Shown one piece after another: positions 8,291 through 14,716 of a stretch of 25,081 nt of DNA (its first letter is position 1; each line of letters starts with the position of its first letter). A program made the translations under genes and the position numbers. The stretch comes from DASZXJ01 sp035545895 (lineage in GTDB: Bacteria > Planctomycetota > Phycisphaerae > Tepidisphaerales > Tepidisphaeraceae): positions 1-25,081 of the forward strand of contig DASZXJ010000125.1 of the NCBI GenBank assembly GCA_035545895.1, given 5' to 3'. A model generated the notes under the pieces. The model saw only the letters and a program-made list of their open reading frames with translations. It had not been told where the DNA came from and did no database searches.

Positions 8291-9993
8291 GGCCTGGGCT
8301 CCGTGGCCGGAGCAGTCGTTGCAGCCGCGGTCGCGGGCGCGGTGGTGGGCGAAATCACCAGCCTGAAGCAGTACACCGCCTGCATGTTATTGACCATCTC
8401 CTCGTTCATTGGAACAGAACTGAAGAGGTGCCAGAACAATTCCGGGCGATAGGCATCGCGCCAGTAAACGGGAATGATGGCTGTTATGGGGTAGTTGATG
8501 TTGGGCGGCAGTTGGATGCTCTGAACCAGTTGCTTCACGTATATAGGCCCGAATGCCATCATGTAATCGGGCAGCGAGTGCATACGCAGATGAATCGGAG
8601 ACAAATCCTTGAACGCCGGGGGAAATTCGTTGATGAATTGCCACGCATAGAGCGCGTGCGGGGCTTTGAACATCAGGGGATAGGTCATGTAATCGGGCCA
8701 GATGAATATAGACTGGCCCGGCTGGACCGTTTCGCGAATCCACTGGGAAGCAGGTTCGTAAGGGTCGGCGATCGGAGTCCATAATTCGCCCAGATATGAA
8801 AAGAAAGTCGATCGCACGGGCATGCCCAATTCCTGTTTCCAGAACGGTGCGCCGTTGAGCAAATTGGTGCCAAACGTAATGACAGCCAGAAGAATCAACG
8901 GAACGTTGACTGCTACTGGCGAATTGGTGCCATCGGCGGGGATGTAGCGAGCGATCAGCTTGCCGATTTCGAGCAAGACCATCACACTCAGCGCCATGGC
9001 CAGCGGTATCAGCGGCGTGAGATAACGAATATCGGCGAATTCAGTTCGCTCAGGCGTGAGCATCTGCGGCGAAAGCATCGAAACGAGGAAGATGTATCCG
9101 ATGTACACCAGCACGCCTCGAAGCAGCAATGTCTGTCGCGTGAAGAAATATAAAACCGGGGCGGCGAGCAGCAGCAGGGGCGAATAGAACTCGCTGTAAT
9201 TCATGTCGCGAAGATTCATCCAGATAAGATAAAGGCGGTCGCCGAGGCTGTTGTGCTCGAGGTATTGCCTGTTGCCCGTGCCCAGGGTGTTCCAAATGGA
9301 GAATATCACCCCGCCAATCAGCACTTGCGGAAGAAGGATGATGAGCCATTCCTTCAAGGAGAGCAGGTAGCGCTTGCGGCCGATGATCACGTAATCGACC
9401 AACAGGCAAACATGCAGGGCAAAGTAATTGAGATAGTTGCTTGAAAGCAGGATCAACCCGGCAACGGCCATGACGATAAGCTGCCATCGCTTGCCGGCGT
9501 AATTGAGATAGATGTATGCAATGAGGATGGAGCTGAACAGAACGGGACTGTAGTAGCGCGCCTGCCGGGCATAGAGCCAGAAGCAGACATTGCCAACCAG
9601 GGCCATGCTCATGAGCAGCACGGTCAGCCAGGGTGCGCGCAGGGTATACAGCCAGAACATAATCAACCCCACCGTACACAGACCGATGACGGCAAAAGGA
9701 AACCGGATGGGACCGGGTACGCGGCCAAATATTCCGACGAAGGGTGCTGCAAGGTATGCCGGCAAAGGCGGGGTCGAACGCTCGTGCGTGCCGGACAGGA
9801 GCAGTCCGGAACGGTAGGCGACCACGTTATGGTCGAAAATGACGGAGGTGTCGCCCGTCTTCCATACGCCTTCGGCGCCAAATGCGGTGACGGCTTCGTC
9901 ATCCCAAAGCGAATAATGACCGAGGCGCACAAAAATAAGCAGCGCCGCGACGGCCAACGTGATGATTGCTATGACTTTTGAGGTGGCTGACAC
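8287..9993 (-). CDS. GT-C glycosyltransferase-like membrane protein (PMT/ArnT type)
   Basis: This 568-residue polytopic protein begins with the membrane helix VIAIITLAVAALLIFVRLG followed by HYSLWDDEAVTAF, the DDE motif of dolichyl/polyprenyl-phosphate-sugar-dependent GT-C enzymes. A segment THERSTPPLPAYLAAPFVG further on resembles the conserved H-x-P-P-L-Y loop of the ArnT/PMT superfamily. About ten further hydrophobic segments and a C-terminal periplasmic domain (about residues 390-545) follow. The end is an unusual Ala/Thr/Pro-rich tail. The predicted start is GTG at 9993 without a clear ribosome-binding site, so the exact N terminus is uncertain. It overlaps the next GT-C-like gene by four bases. 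The likely role is transfer of a sugar from a lipid carrier to an envelope acceptor at the outer face of the membrane; donor and acceptor are unknown. Confidence 0.72.
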   Translation of the reverse strand: MSATSKVIAIITLAVAALLIFVRLGHYSLWDDEAVTAFGAEGVWKTGDTSVIFDHNVVAYRSGLLLSGTHERSTPPLPAYLAAPFVGIFGRVPGPIRFPFAVIGLCTVGLIMFWLYTLRAPWLTVLLMSMALVGNVCFWLYARQARYYSPVLFSSILIAYIYLNYAGKRWQLIVMAVAGLILLSSNYLNYFALHVCLLVDYVIIGRKRYLLSLKEWLIILLPQVLIGGVIFSIWNTLGTGNRQYLEHNSLGDRLYLIWMNLRDMNYSEFYSPLLLLAAPVLYFFTRQTLLLRGVLVYIGYIFLVSMLSPQMLTPERTEFADIRYLTPLIPLAMALSVMVLLEIGKLIARYIPADGTNSPVAVNVPLILLAVITFGTNLLNGAPFWKQELGMPVRSTFFSYLGELWTPIADPYEPASQWIRETVQPGQSIFIWPDYMTYPLMFKAPHALYAWQFINEFPPAFKDLSPIHLRMHSLPDYMMAFGPIYVKQLVQSIQLPPNINYPITAIIPVYWRDAYRPELFWHLFSSVPMNEEMVNNMQAVYCFRLVISPTTAPATAAATTAPATEPRP

Positions 9994-10052
9994 TGTTAGT
10001 CAGAATATCGGCCATTTCGAGGTAAATCCACCGTTTCGGGCAAGGGAACAAG

Positions 10053-11072
10053 ATGGTGTATAATGTTTTTGTGAAGGAAAACGATCATTTATTGATCCGT
10101 CCGCGACGATTGAGGCTCAATTCCCCGCTGCGAAGCATGTTGCAGCGAATTCATCTCCGCCGAAGCGATATTATCGTGCCCCTTTTTGTGACCGAGGGGA
10201 AAGGCATTCGAAAGGATATCGGTTCAATGCCGGGGGTAGCGCAGATGTCGATTGATGTCGCCTGCGAGGAACTGGCCCGCCGGGCTGAAGAGGGATTCAA
10301 GGCATATCTCATTTTTGGAGTGATCGATCGCGCGAAAAAAGACGCAACCGGCAGTGCCGCGCTCGATCCGGACAATGTTGTTTGCAACATGTTGCGCGAA
10401 GCGGCCAGGCAAAAAATCCCGATGGTCGGAATGGCCGACCTCTGCTTTTGCGAATACACCGACCATGGGCACTGCGGCCCTTTAAGCGCGGACAAATCAA
10501 CCGTGCAAAATGACCCGACCGTGGCCAACTTGGTGAAGCAAGCGGTGAATCACGCGCGGGCGGGCGCGCAAGTCGTCGCGCCCAGCGGAATGATGGATGG
10601 CATGGTCGGGGCGCTGCGCAAGGGACTCGACGAAGCGGGATTCATCGATGTTTCGATCCTTTCCTATTCGGTGAAATACGCCAGCGCGTTTTATGGTCCG
10701 TTTCGTGATGCCGCCGATTCGGCGCCGGCGTTTGGGGATCGGCGATCCTATCAAATGGACGCCGCACGCGGGGTGGATGAAGCGCTATTGGAAGCCCGAC
10801 TCGATGTCGAGCAGGGCGCCGACATGGTCATGGTCAAACCGGCCGGGCCGTATCTGGATATCATTTCGGCGGTCCGACAAAACGTGAATGTGCCGGTTGT
10901 CGCTTATCAGGTCAGCGGCGAATATTCGATGCTGCACGCGGCGTTTCAAAACGGCTGGCTGGACAAGGACCGCGCGATTCTCGAATCATTGATTGCAATC
11001 AAACGCGCCGGCGCGGATTTGATCATCAGCTATTTCGCTGAAGATGTCGCCAAATTGATTTCACGTGAATAA
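10053..11072 (+). CDS. hemB: Porphobilinogen synthase (delta-aminolevulinic acid dehydratase)
   Basis: This enzyme condenses two 5-aminolevulinate molecules to porphobilinogen in tetrapyrrole synthesis. It has 339 residues, slightly longer than the usual 320-330. The zinc-binding cluster DLCFCEYTDHGHCG (residues 129-142; Cys131, Cys133, Cys141) marks it as the zinc-dependent type rather than the Mg-only version with aspartates. The two Schiff-base lysines are Lys208 in SYSVKYASAFYGPFRDA and Lys262 in MVMVKPAGPYLDI. The ATG at 10053 has AAGGGAAC upstream with good spacing. A GTG at 10071 (MKENDHLLIRPRRLR) is an alternative nearer the usual N terminus. It is divergent from the GT-C operon with only 59 bp between. 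A RAYT-associated palindrome begins two bases after its stop codon and may serve as its 3' stem-loop. Confidence 0.97.
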   Translation: MVYNVFVKENDHLLIRPRRLRLNSPLRSMLQRIHLRRSDIIVPLFVTEGKGIRKDIGSMPGVAQMSIDVACEELARRAEEGFKAYLIFGVIDRAKKDATGSAALDPDNVVCNMLREAARQKIPMVGMADLCFCEYTDHGHCGPLSADKSTVQNDPTVANLVKQAVNHARAGAQVVAPSGMMDGMVGALRKGLDEAGFIDVSILSYSVKYASAFYGPFRDAADSAPAFGDRRSYQMDAARGVDEALLEARLDVEQGADMVMVKPAGPYLDIISAVRQNVNVPVVAYQVSGEYSMLHAAFQNGWLDKDRAILESLIAIKRAGADLIISYFAEDVAKLISRE

Positions 11073-11074
11073 AC

Positions 11075-11132
11075 ACCGCGAAACCGCAAGCGGAACCCAG
11101 GACACACTGGTCATCGCTTGCGGTTTTGCGGT
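11075..11132. repeat. RAYT-associated palindromic repeat, hemB-side copy
   Basis: The 58-bp unit consists of ACCGCGAAACCGCAAGCGG (11075-11093), a 20-nt spacer, and the near-exact reverse complement (11114-11132, 17 of 19). It matches the copy at 11735-11792 at 55 of 58 positions in the same orientation. The right arm encodes the last codons of the transposase, and its stop codon TGA (complement of 11111-11113) is at the edge of the spacer. Confidence 0.93.
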
Positions 11133-11713
11133 TGCTGTTTATGGAATGGCCAGTTGTCATATTTGCTTACGAATGAATAAGTCTGGGTCGATTCTCCCGC
11201 CTTGATCGGATTGTTTTCGACATATCGAATTGTTCGCCAAATGTCTTCGGGTTCGTCAAGAAACACTTTCCATCCAGGTCCGCCCCAAACGGGGTGATCG
11301 AACGTTCGGCGCCCCGCCGCGATCATCGCTCTTCGACTGAATTCCTGTAACGTCAAAATCATCTGTTCGGCAGAGTGTTTGTGCTTACGAATGCATAAAT
11401 GGGTGTGATCTCGCATCATGGCAAACGCATAGCAGGTATATCGCTCGCGAACAATTGCTTCAGCAAATGATTTTGCAATAAGCTGTCGATCTTCGTTGTC
11501 AAATTCCAAAAGCGGGTGGAGAAGAACATTACTTGCACGATGATAAAATTCGCGAATGGACCTGGAATTGGGAAGAACCCGCTTTCGGCCAAAATGAAGG
11601 TCGCCCAGTTCGTTGATAAAATCACAGCGGATCTCGCGAGACATGCTTCCGCGAAGGTCATTGGGCAACCACCAACCATACGCTGTGATGATCAAGTGGT
11701 ATGCAATGACCAT
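11111..11713 (-). CDS. REP-associated tyrosine transposase (RAYT, IS200-like Y1 family)
   Basis: This 200-residue HUH single-strand transposase cuts and joins DNA through a tyrosine at hairpins. Visible motifs are the N-terminal strand VIAYHLIITAYGWWLPNDLR, the metal-binding HUH pair His103-Thr-His105 in MMRDHTHLCIRKH, and the catalytic tyrosine Tyr164 in TIRYVENNPIKAG, the typical Y-x-x-x-NP-x-KAG block. The length is typical. I choose the ATG at 11713; the frame stays open upstream to 11767, but those 18 residues (including FRLRFRGYFRG) are read from the flanking repeat and do not belong to the fold. The C-terminal basic tail PQNRKR and the stop codon are encoded by the other flanking repeat. 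There is no linked passenger gene. All key residues are intact, so it is probably functional. Confidence 0.92.
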   Translation of the reverse strand: MVIAYHLIITAYGWWLPNDLRGSMSREIRCDFINELGDLHFGRKRVLPNSRSIREFYHRASNVLLHPLLEFDNEDRQLIAKSFAEAIVRERYTCYAFAMMRDHTHLCIRKHKHSAEQMILTLQEFSRRAMIAAGRRTFDHPVWGGPGWKVFLDEPEDIWRTIRYVENNPIKAGESTQTYSFVSKYDNWPFHKQQPQNRKR

Positions 11714-11734
11714 GAAGAAATTCCCGCGAAAATA

Positions 11735-11792
11735 CCCGCGAAACCGCAAGCGGAACCCGGGACACACTGGTCATCGCTTGCGGTTTCGCGGT
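11735..11792. repeat. RAYT-associated palindromic repeat, leuA-side copy
   Basis: This is the second 58-bp copy in direct orientation: CCCGCGAAACCGCAAGCGG (11735-11753), a 20-nt spacer containing ACCCGGGACACACTGG, and TCGCTTGCGGTTTCGCGGT (11774-11792). It lies 21 bp upstream of the transposase start and 16 bp beyond the leuA stop codon, so transcripts of leuA would end in or pass through this hairpin. Confidence 0.93.
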
Positions 11793-11808
11793 GAAACAAA
11801 AGGTTCGT

Positions 11809-13359
11809 TCACACACCCGTATGTTGTGTTACGACCTTCTGTCGTTCACCCATGTTCCTCAGGCGATTGACAGCCGACAAATACGCCAGGGCGCTTGCTT
11901 CGAGAATGTCGGTGCTCAATCCCCTGCCATGCACGCGTTTGCCGGAATGATCGATTTCGATCTGCACTTCACCGAGCGCTTCCTTGCCTTTGGTGACGGC
12001 GCGGATGCGATAATCGATCAATGAAACGCGTACGCCGGTGAGACGCTGGATGGCTGAATAGATCGCATCGACAGGTCCGTCGCCGACGCTGGCGTCCTGT
12101 ACCATCTGGCCGTTGCTGTCCTTTAATGAAACGGTGGCGGTGGGCGTGCTGCTCGATCCGGTCATCACCTGCAAACCGATCAACTGCCACAAGCCGCGAT
12201 CCAGTTCCAGTTCGACATCGATCAGGGCTTCGATATCTTCATCAAAGACTTCCTTCTTTTTGTCTGCCAGCGCCTTGAACTTCACAAACGCGGCCTCCAC
12301 CTGCTCGTCGCTCAGGTTATAGCCAAGCGACACGCACCGATCGCGAAACGCATGTCGGCCACTGTGCTTGCCCAGCACCAGCACATTCTTGGGCAAACCG
12401 ACGGCCACGGGGTCCATGATTTCATAGGTTTCGCGGTATTTCAGAATTCCATCCTGGTGAATGCCAGATTCGTGGGCGAAGGCATTTTGTCCGACGATGG
12501 CTTTATTTCGCTGGACGGTCAGGCCTGTTAAAGTGCTGACCATTCGGCTGGCGGGATAGATCTTGGTCGAATCGATTCGCGTGTTGAACTTGTATTGATC
12601 GTGACGAACCTTGAGGGTCATGACGATCTCTTCCAAGGCTGCATTGCCCGCGCGTTCGCCGATACCGTTGATCGTGCATTCAATCTGCCGCGCACCGTTC
12701 TCGACGGCCGACAACGAATTGGCGACCGCCAAACCCAAATCGTTATGGCAATGCGAGGAGAGAATGATCCCCTTCTCGCGGATCACCGGCAGCTTTTTAA
12801 TCAAATGCGAGAAGATGAGGCCGTAGCTTGCCGGCGTGGCATAACCAACGGTATCAGGAAGATTGACCGTCGTTGCGCCTGCCTCGATCGCGGCGTGGGT
12901 GATTTCTTCCAAAAATTCCAATTCCGTTCGGCTGGCGTCCTCGGGGGAAAATTCCACGTCGTTTGTGTACTCGCGCGCCTGTTTAATCGATTCGACGCTG
13001 ATGCGAATGATGTCTTCCTTGCCCTTGCGCAATTTGTATTCGCGGTGAATTTTGGAAGTTGCGCAGAACACGTGCACGCGTGATTTGGCAGCGCCTTTCA
13101 CCGCCTCGCCGGCGCGCTCGACATCCTTGGGCGTGCATCGAGCCAGGCCGCAGACCGTGCTGCGGGTGATTTGCGAAGCGATCGCTTTCACCGATTCAAA
13201 ATCGCCGGGCGAGCTGATGGGAAAACCCGCTTCAATGATATCGACGCCCATGGCTTCAAGAAGCCGTGCGATCTCGACTTTTTCGGGCAGTGTGAGAGTG
13301 GCTCCGGGAGATTGCTCGCCGTCGCGCAAAGTCGTGTCGAAGATTCGTACGGTTTCCAT
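11809..13359 (-). CDS. leuA: 2-isopropylmalate synthase
   Basis: This is the first committed enzyme of leucine synthesis, condensing acetyl-CoA with 2-ketoisovalerate. The 516 residues form a TIM-barrel catalytic domain plus the C-terminal leucine-binding regulatory domain, the usual length for the LeuA type 1 form. Motifs: IFDTTLRDGEQSPGATL at residues 6-22 (catalytic Arg and metal-binding Asp), SSHCHNDLGLAVANS with the two metal-binding histidines, INGIGERAGNAALEE, and FAHESGIHQDGILK. The regulatory domain begins around residue 385 (ELDRGLWQLIGLQV) and contains VGDGPVDAIYSAI. The ATG at 13359 has AGGAGAC upstream. A leader peptide and terminator of attenuation type precede the gene. It stands alone, without leuBCD, and converges with hemB across the RAYT locus. 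Confidence 0.97.
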   Translation of the reverse strand: METVRIFDTTLRDGEQSPGATLTLPEKVEIARLLEAMGVDIIEAGFPISSPGDFESVKAIASQITRSTVCGLARCTPKDVERAGEAVKGAAKSRVHVFCATSKIHREYKLRKGKEDIIRISVESIKQAREYTNDVEFSPEDASRTELEFLEEITHAAIEAGATTVNLPDTVGYATPASYGLIFSHLIKKLPVIREKGIILSSHCHNDLGLAVANSLSAVENGARQIECTINGIGERAGNAALEEIVMTLKVRHDQYKFNTRIDSTKIYPASRMVSTLTGLTVQRNKAIVGQNAFAHESGIHQDGILKYRETYEIMDPVAVGLPKNVLVLGKHSGRHAFRDRCVSLGYNLSDEQVEAAFVKFKALADKKKEVFDEDIEALIDVELELDRGLWQLIGLQVMTGSSSTPTATVSLKDSNGQMVQDASVGDGPVDAIYSAIQRLTGVRVSLIDYRIRAVTKGKEALGEVQIEIDHSGKRVHGRGLSTDILEASALAYLSAVNRLRNMGERQKVVTQHTGV

Positions 13360-13385
13360 GACCGTCTCCTAATTGGAAAATGCGT

Positions 13386-13423
13386 AAAAACAAAAAAGCC
13401 CCACGATCCGCCGATCGTAGGGC
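13386..13423 (-). terminator. Rho-independent attenuator terminator upstream of leuA
   Basis: On the minus strand GCCCTACGATC pairs with GATCGTGGGGC (11 bp with one G-U pair) around the loop GGCG (13398-13423), followed by TTTTTTGTTTTT (13397-13386). It ends 26 bp before the leuA start codon and after the leader peptide, so it must be read through for leuA expression. Confidence 0.9.
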
Positions 13424-13460
13424 CTTTATTCGTTCATCTTAACAGCGTCGCCTACGATCG
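13412..13460 (-). promoter_or_regulatory. Antiterminator of the leuA attenuator
   Basis: CGATCGTAGG (complement of 13451-13460) is exactly complementary to CCTACGATCG (complement of 13412-13421), giving a 10-bp stem. The second element is the 5' arm of the terminator, so the two structures exclude each other. The first element overlaps the last codons and the TAG stop of the leader peptide. A ribosome reaching the stop would mask it and let the terminator form, while a ribosome stalled on leucine codons would leave it free. Confidence 0.82.
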
Positions 13461-13529
13461 CGCGGAGTTGTTCCCAGGACCCAGAAGGGCCAGAGAAAGT
13501 CGCAGTGCGAGTCGAAGGTTACGCTGCAT
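13452..13529 (-). CDS. Leucine-rich leader peptide of leuA (LeuL-type)
   Basis: This 25-codon reading frame begins MQRNLRLALRLSLALLG and ends with NNSARS and TAG. Seven of its 25 residues are leucine (positions 5, 7, 9, 11, 13, 15, 16), using CUU, CUC and CUG codons, and they stand in a block before the antiterminator. It is followed by mutually exclusive antiterminator and terminator stems and then leuA. This matches leader peptides of ribosome-mediated attenuation, in which scarcity of charged tRNA-Leu stalls translation and prevents termination. There is no clear Shine-Dalgarno sequence. A consensus -35 element (TTGACA) lies so close that the mRNA may begin almost at the AUG. The sequence itself is not expected to resemble other leader peptides; the call rests on composition and architecture. 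Confidence 0.85.
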   Translation of the reverse strand: MQRNLRLALRLSLALLGPGNNSARS

Positions 13530-13538
13530 GGTTCACAT

Positions 13539-13567
13539 AGTTAATCGGCAAAATGAGGGAATGTCAA
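13539..13567 (-). promoter_or_regulatory. Candidate promoter of the leuA leader
   Basis: The minus strand carries a perfect TTGACA (complement of 13562-13567). At 17-bp spacing stands TTAACT (complement of 13539-13544), a weak match to the -10 consensus; neighbouring registers such as AACTAT fit about as well. Transcription from here would begin within a few bases of the leader-peptide AUG. Confidence 0.5.
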
Positions 13568-13612
13568 TAGAACTCTTTCATTTTAACACAAAAAATGGCT
13601 ATTATTTATGAC

Positions 13613-13641
13613 TAGACATAAATTATGTCCAATTGTATTAT
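13613..13641 (+). promoter_or_regulatory. Promoter with embedded operator palindrome for the toxin-antitoxin pair
   Basis: TAGACA (13613-13618) and TATTAT (13636-13641) are each one base from the sigma-70 consensus and are spaced by exactly 17 bp. The perfect palindrome GACATAAATTATGTC (13615-13629) covers the -35 element and spacer, where a repressing antitoxin would be expected to bind. The antitoxin ATG is only 7 bp past the -10 box, so the transcript would be nearly leaderless. Confidence 0.65.
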
Positions 13642-13647
13642 GGATAT

Positions 13648-13866
13648 ATGAAACGTATTGCCGCCGCCAAATTCAAGGAACAGTGTCTTTCGATTCTTGA
13701 TCGTGTAGGCAGTGAAGGAATAATAATTACCAAGCATGGCAAGCCCGTTGCAACGCTTCTTCCCATCAAGTCGGAGTCAGCGAAGTTGATCGGTTCGATG
13801 AAGGGGAAAATCAAGATCAAGGGCGACATTTTCTCGACGGGGCTCAAGTGGGATGCTGAATCTTGA
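13648..13866 (+). CDS. Phd/YefM-family antitoxin
   Basis: This 72-residue protein has the short Phd-fold pattern. The N-terminal MKRIAAAKFKEQCLSILDRV is the DNA-binding and dimerising part, followed by the strand-turn GIIITKHGKPVATLLPI (residues 24-40), a hallmark of this family. The C-terminal tail (GKIKIKGDIFSTGLKWDAES) would wrap around the toxin. I choose the ATG at 13648; an in-frame TTG at 13633 falls inside the presumed promoter. The stop overlaps the toxin start by 14 bp, typical for type II systems. It probably neutralises the PIN toxin and represses its own promoter through the palindrome just upstream. The region is more AT-rich than the neighbours, as expected for an acquired module. 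Confidence 0.87.
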   Translation: MKRIAAAKFKEQCLSILDRVGSEGIIITKHGKPVATLLPIKSESAKLIGSMKGKIKIKGDIFSTGLKWDAES

Positions 13867-14218
13867 TACACATATCATTTTGTTTTCACTGGCCGACGAA
13901 TTGACGCCTCGAGAACGGAAGCTTTTGTCCAACGACCAATGGAGCATCTCATCGATTGTAATTTGGGAAATCGCGAAGTTATCGATGCTTGGCCGCATTG
14001 AATTAGACCTCGATCATCTAGAACTGACACGTCTGCTGTCCGGTATTCAAACGTTTCCGATAACCGTGGATGTATGCAGGGCGATTCGTACACTTGACTT
14101 TCGATCCGATCCCGCAGATGAAATAATTGCAGCAACGAGCATCGTCAATGGAATACCATTGGTAACTCGTGATGCGCGACTCAGAAAGTCGAAAATCGTT
14201 CCCTTGGCAAACGACTAA
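13853..14218 (+). CDS. PIN-domain toxin (VapC-like ribonuclease)
   Basis: This 121-residue PIN-domain protein is predicted to be a metal-dependent endoribonuclease toxin. Acidic active-site residues in the expected order are Asp5 in MLNLDTHIILFSL, Glu39 in SSIVIWEIAKLSMLGRI, Asp86/Asp89 in SDPADEIIAATS, and Asp107 in LVTRDARLR. The length is slightly below the usual 125-135. It starts inside the end of the antitoxin gene, indicating coupled translation. The cyclophilin gene begins 11 bp after the stop, so transcripts from the toxin-antitoxin promoter probably continue into it. RNA target unknown. Confidence 0.9.
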   Translation: MLNLDTHIILFSLADELTPRERKLLSNDQWSISSIVIWEIAKLSMLGRIELDLDHLELTRLLSGIQTFPITVDVCRAIRTLDFRSDPADEIIAATSIVNGIPLVTRDARLRKSKIVPLAND

Positions 14219-14229
14219 AAGGAACCCTA

Positions 14230-14712
<483 letters not shown>

Positions 14713-14716
14713 CCAT

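Larger units (their letters stand above)
11075..11792 (-). mobile_element. RAYT transposase locus bounded by direct palindromic repeats
   Basis: This is a 718-bp module made of a single-strand-type transposase gene and two directly repeated 58-bp palindromic units at its borders. The module sits exactly in the gap between the convergent genes hemB and leuA. In known RAYT systems the enzyme acts on hairpin repeats of this kind (REP/BIME), which fits the layout. Whether the whole module still moves is unknown. Confidence 0.8.

Noticed and set aside
11714..11767. Upstream extension of the RAYT reading frame
   Set aside because: These codons come from the flanking palindromic repeat, and the normal Y1 transposase fold starts at the ATG at 11713.
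11075..11792. CRISPR array, considered because of several copies of one palindromic repeat
   Set aside because: Copies are not regularly spaced, a transposase gene lies between them, and no cas gene is present.
13386..13567. T-box riboswitch upstream of leuA
   Set aside because: I see no T-box core sequence or specifier-loop architecture, and the leader is too short; the leucine-rich reading frame explains the terminator better.
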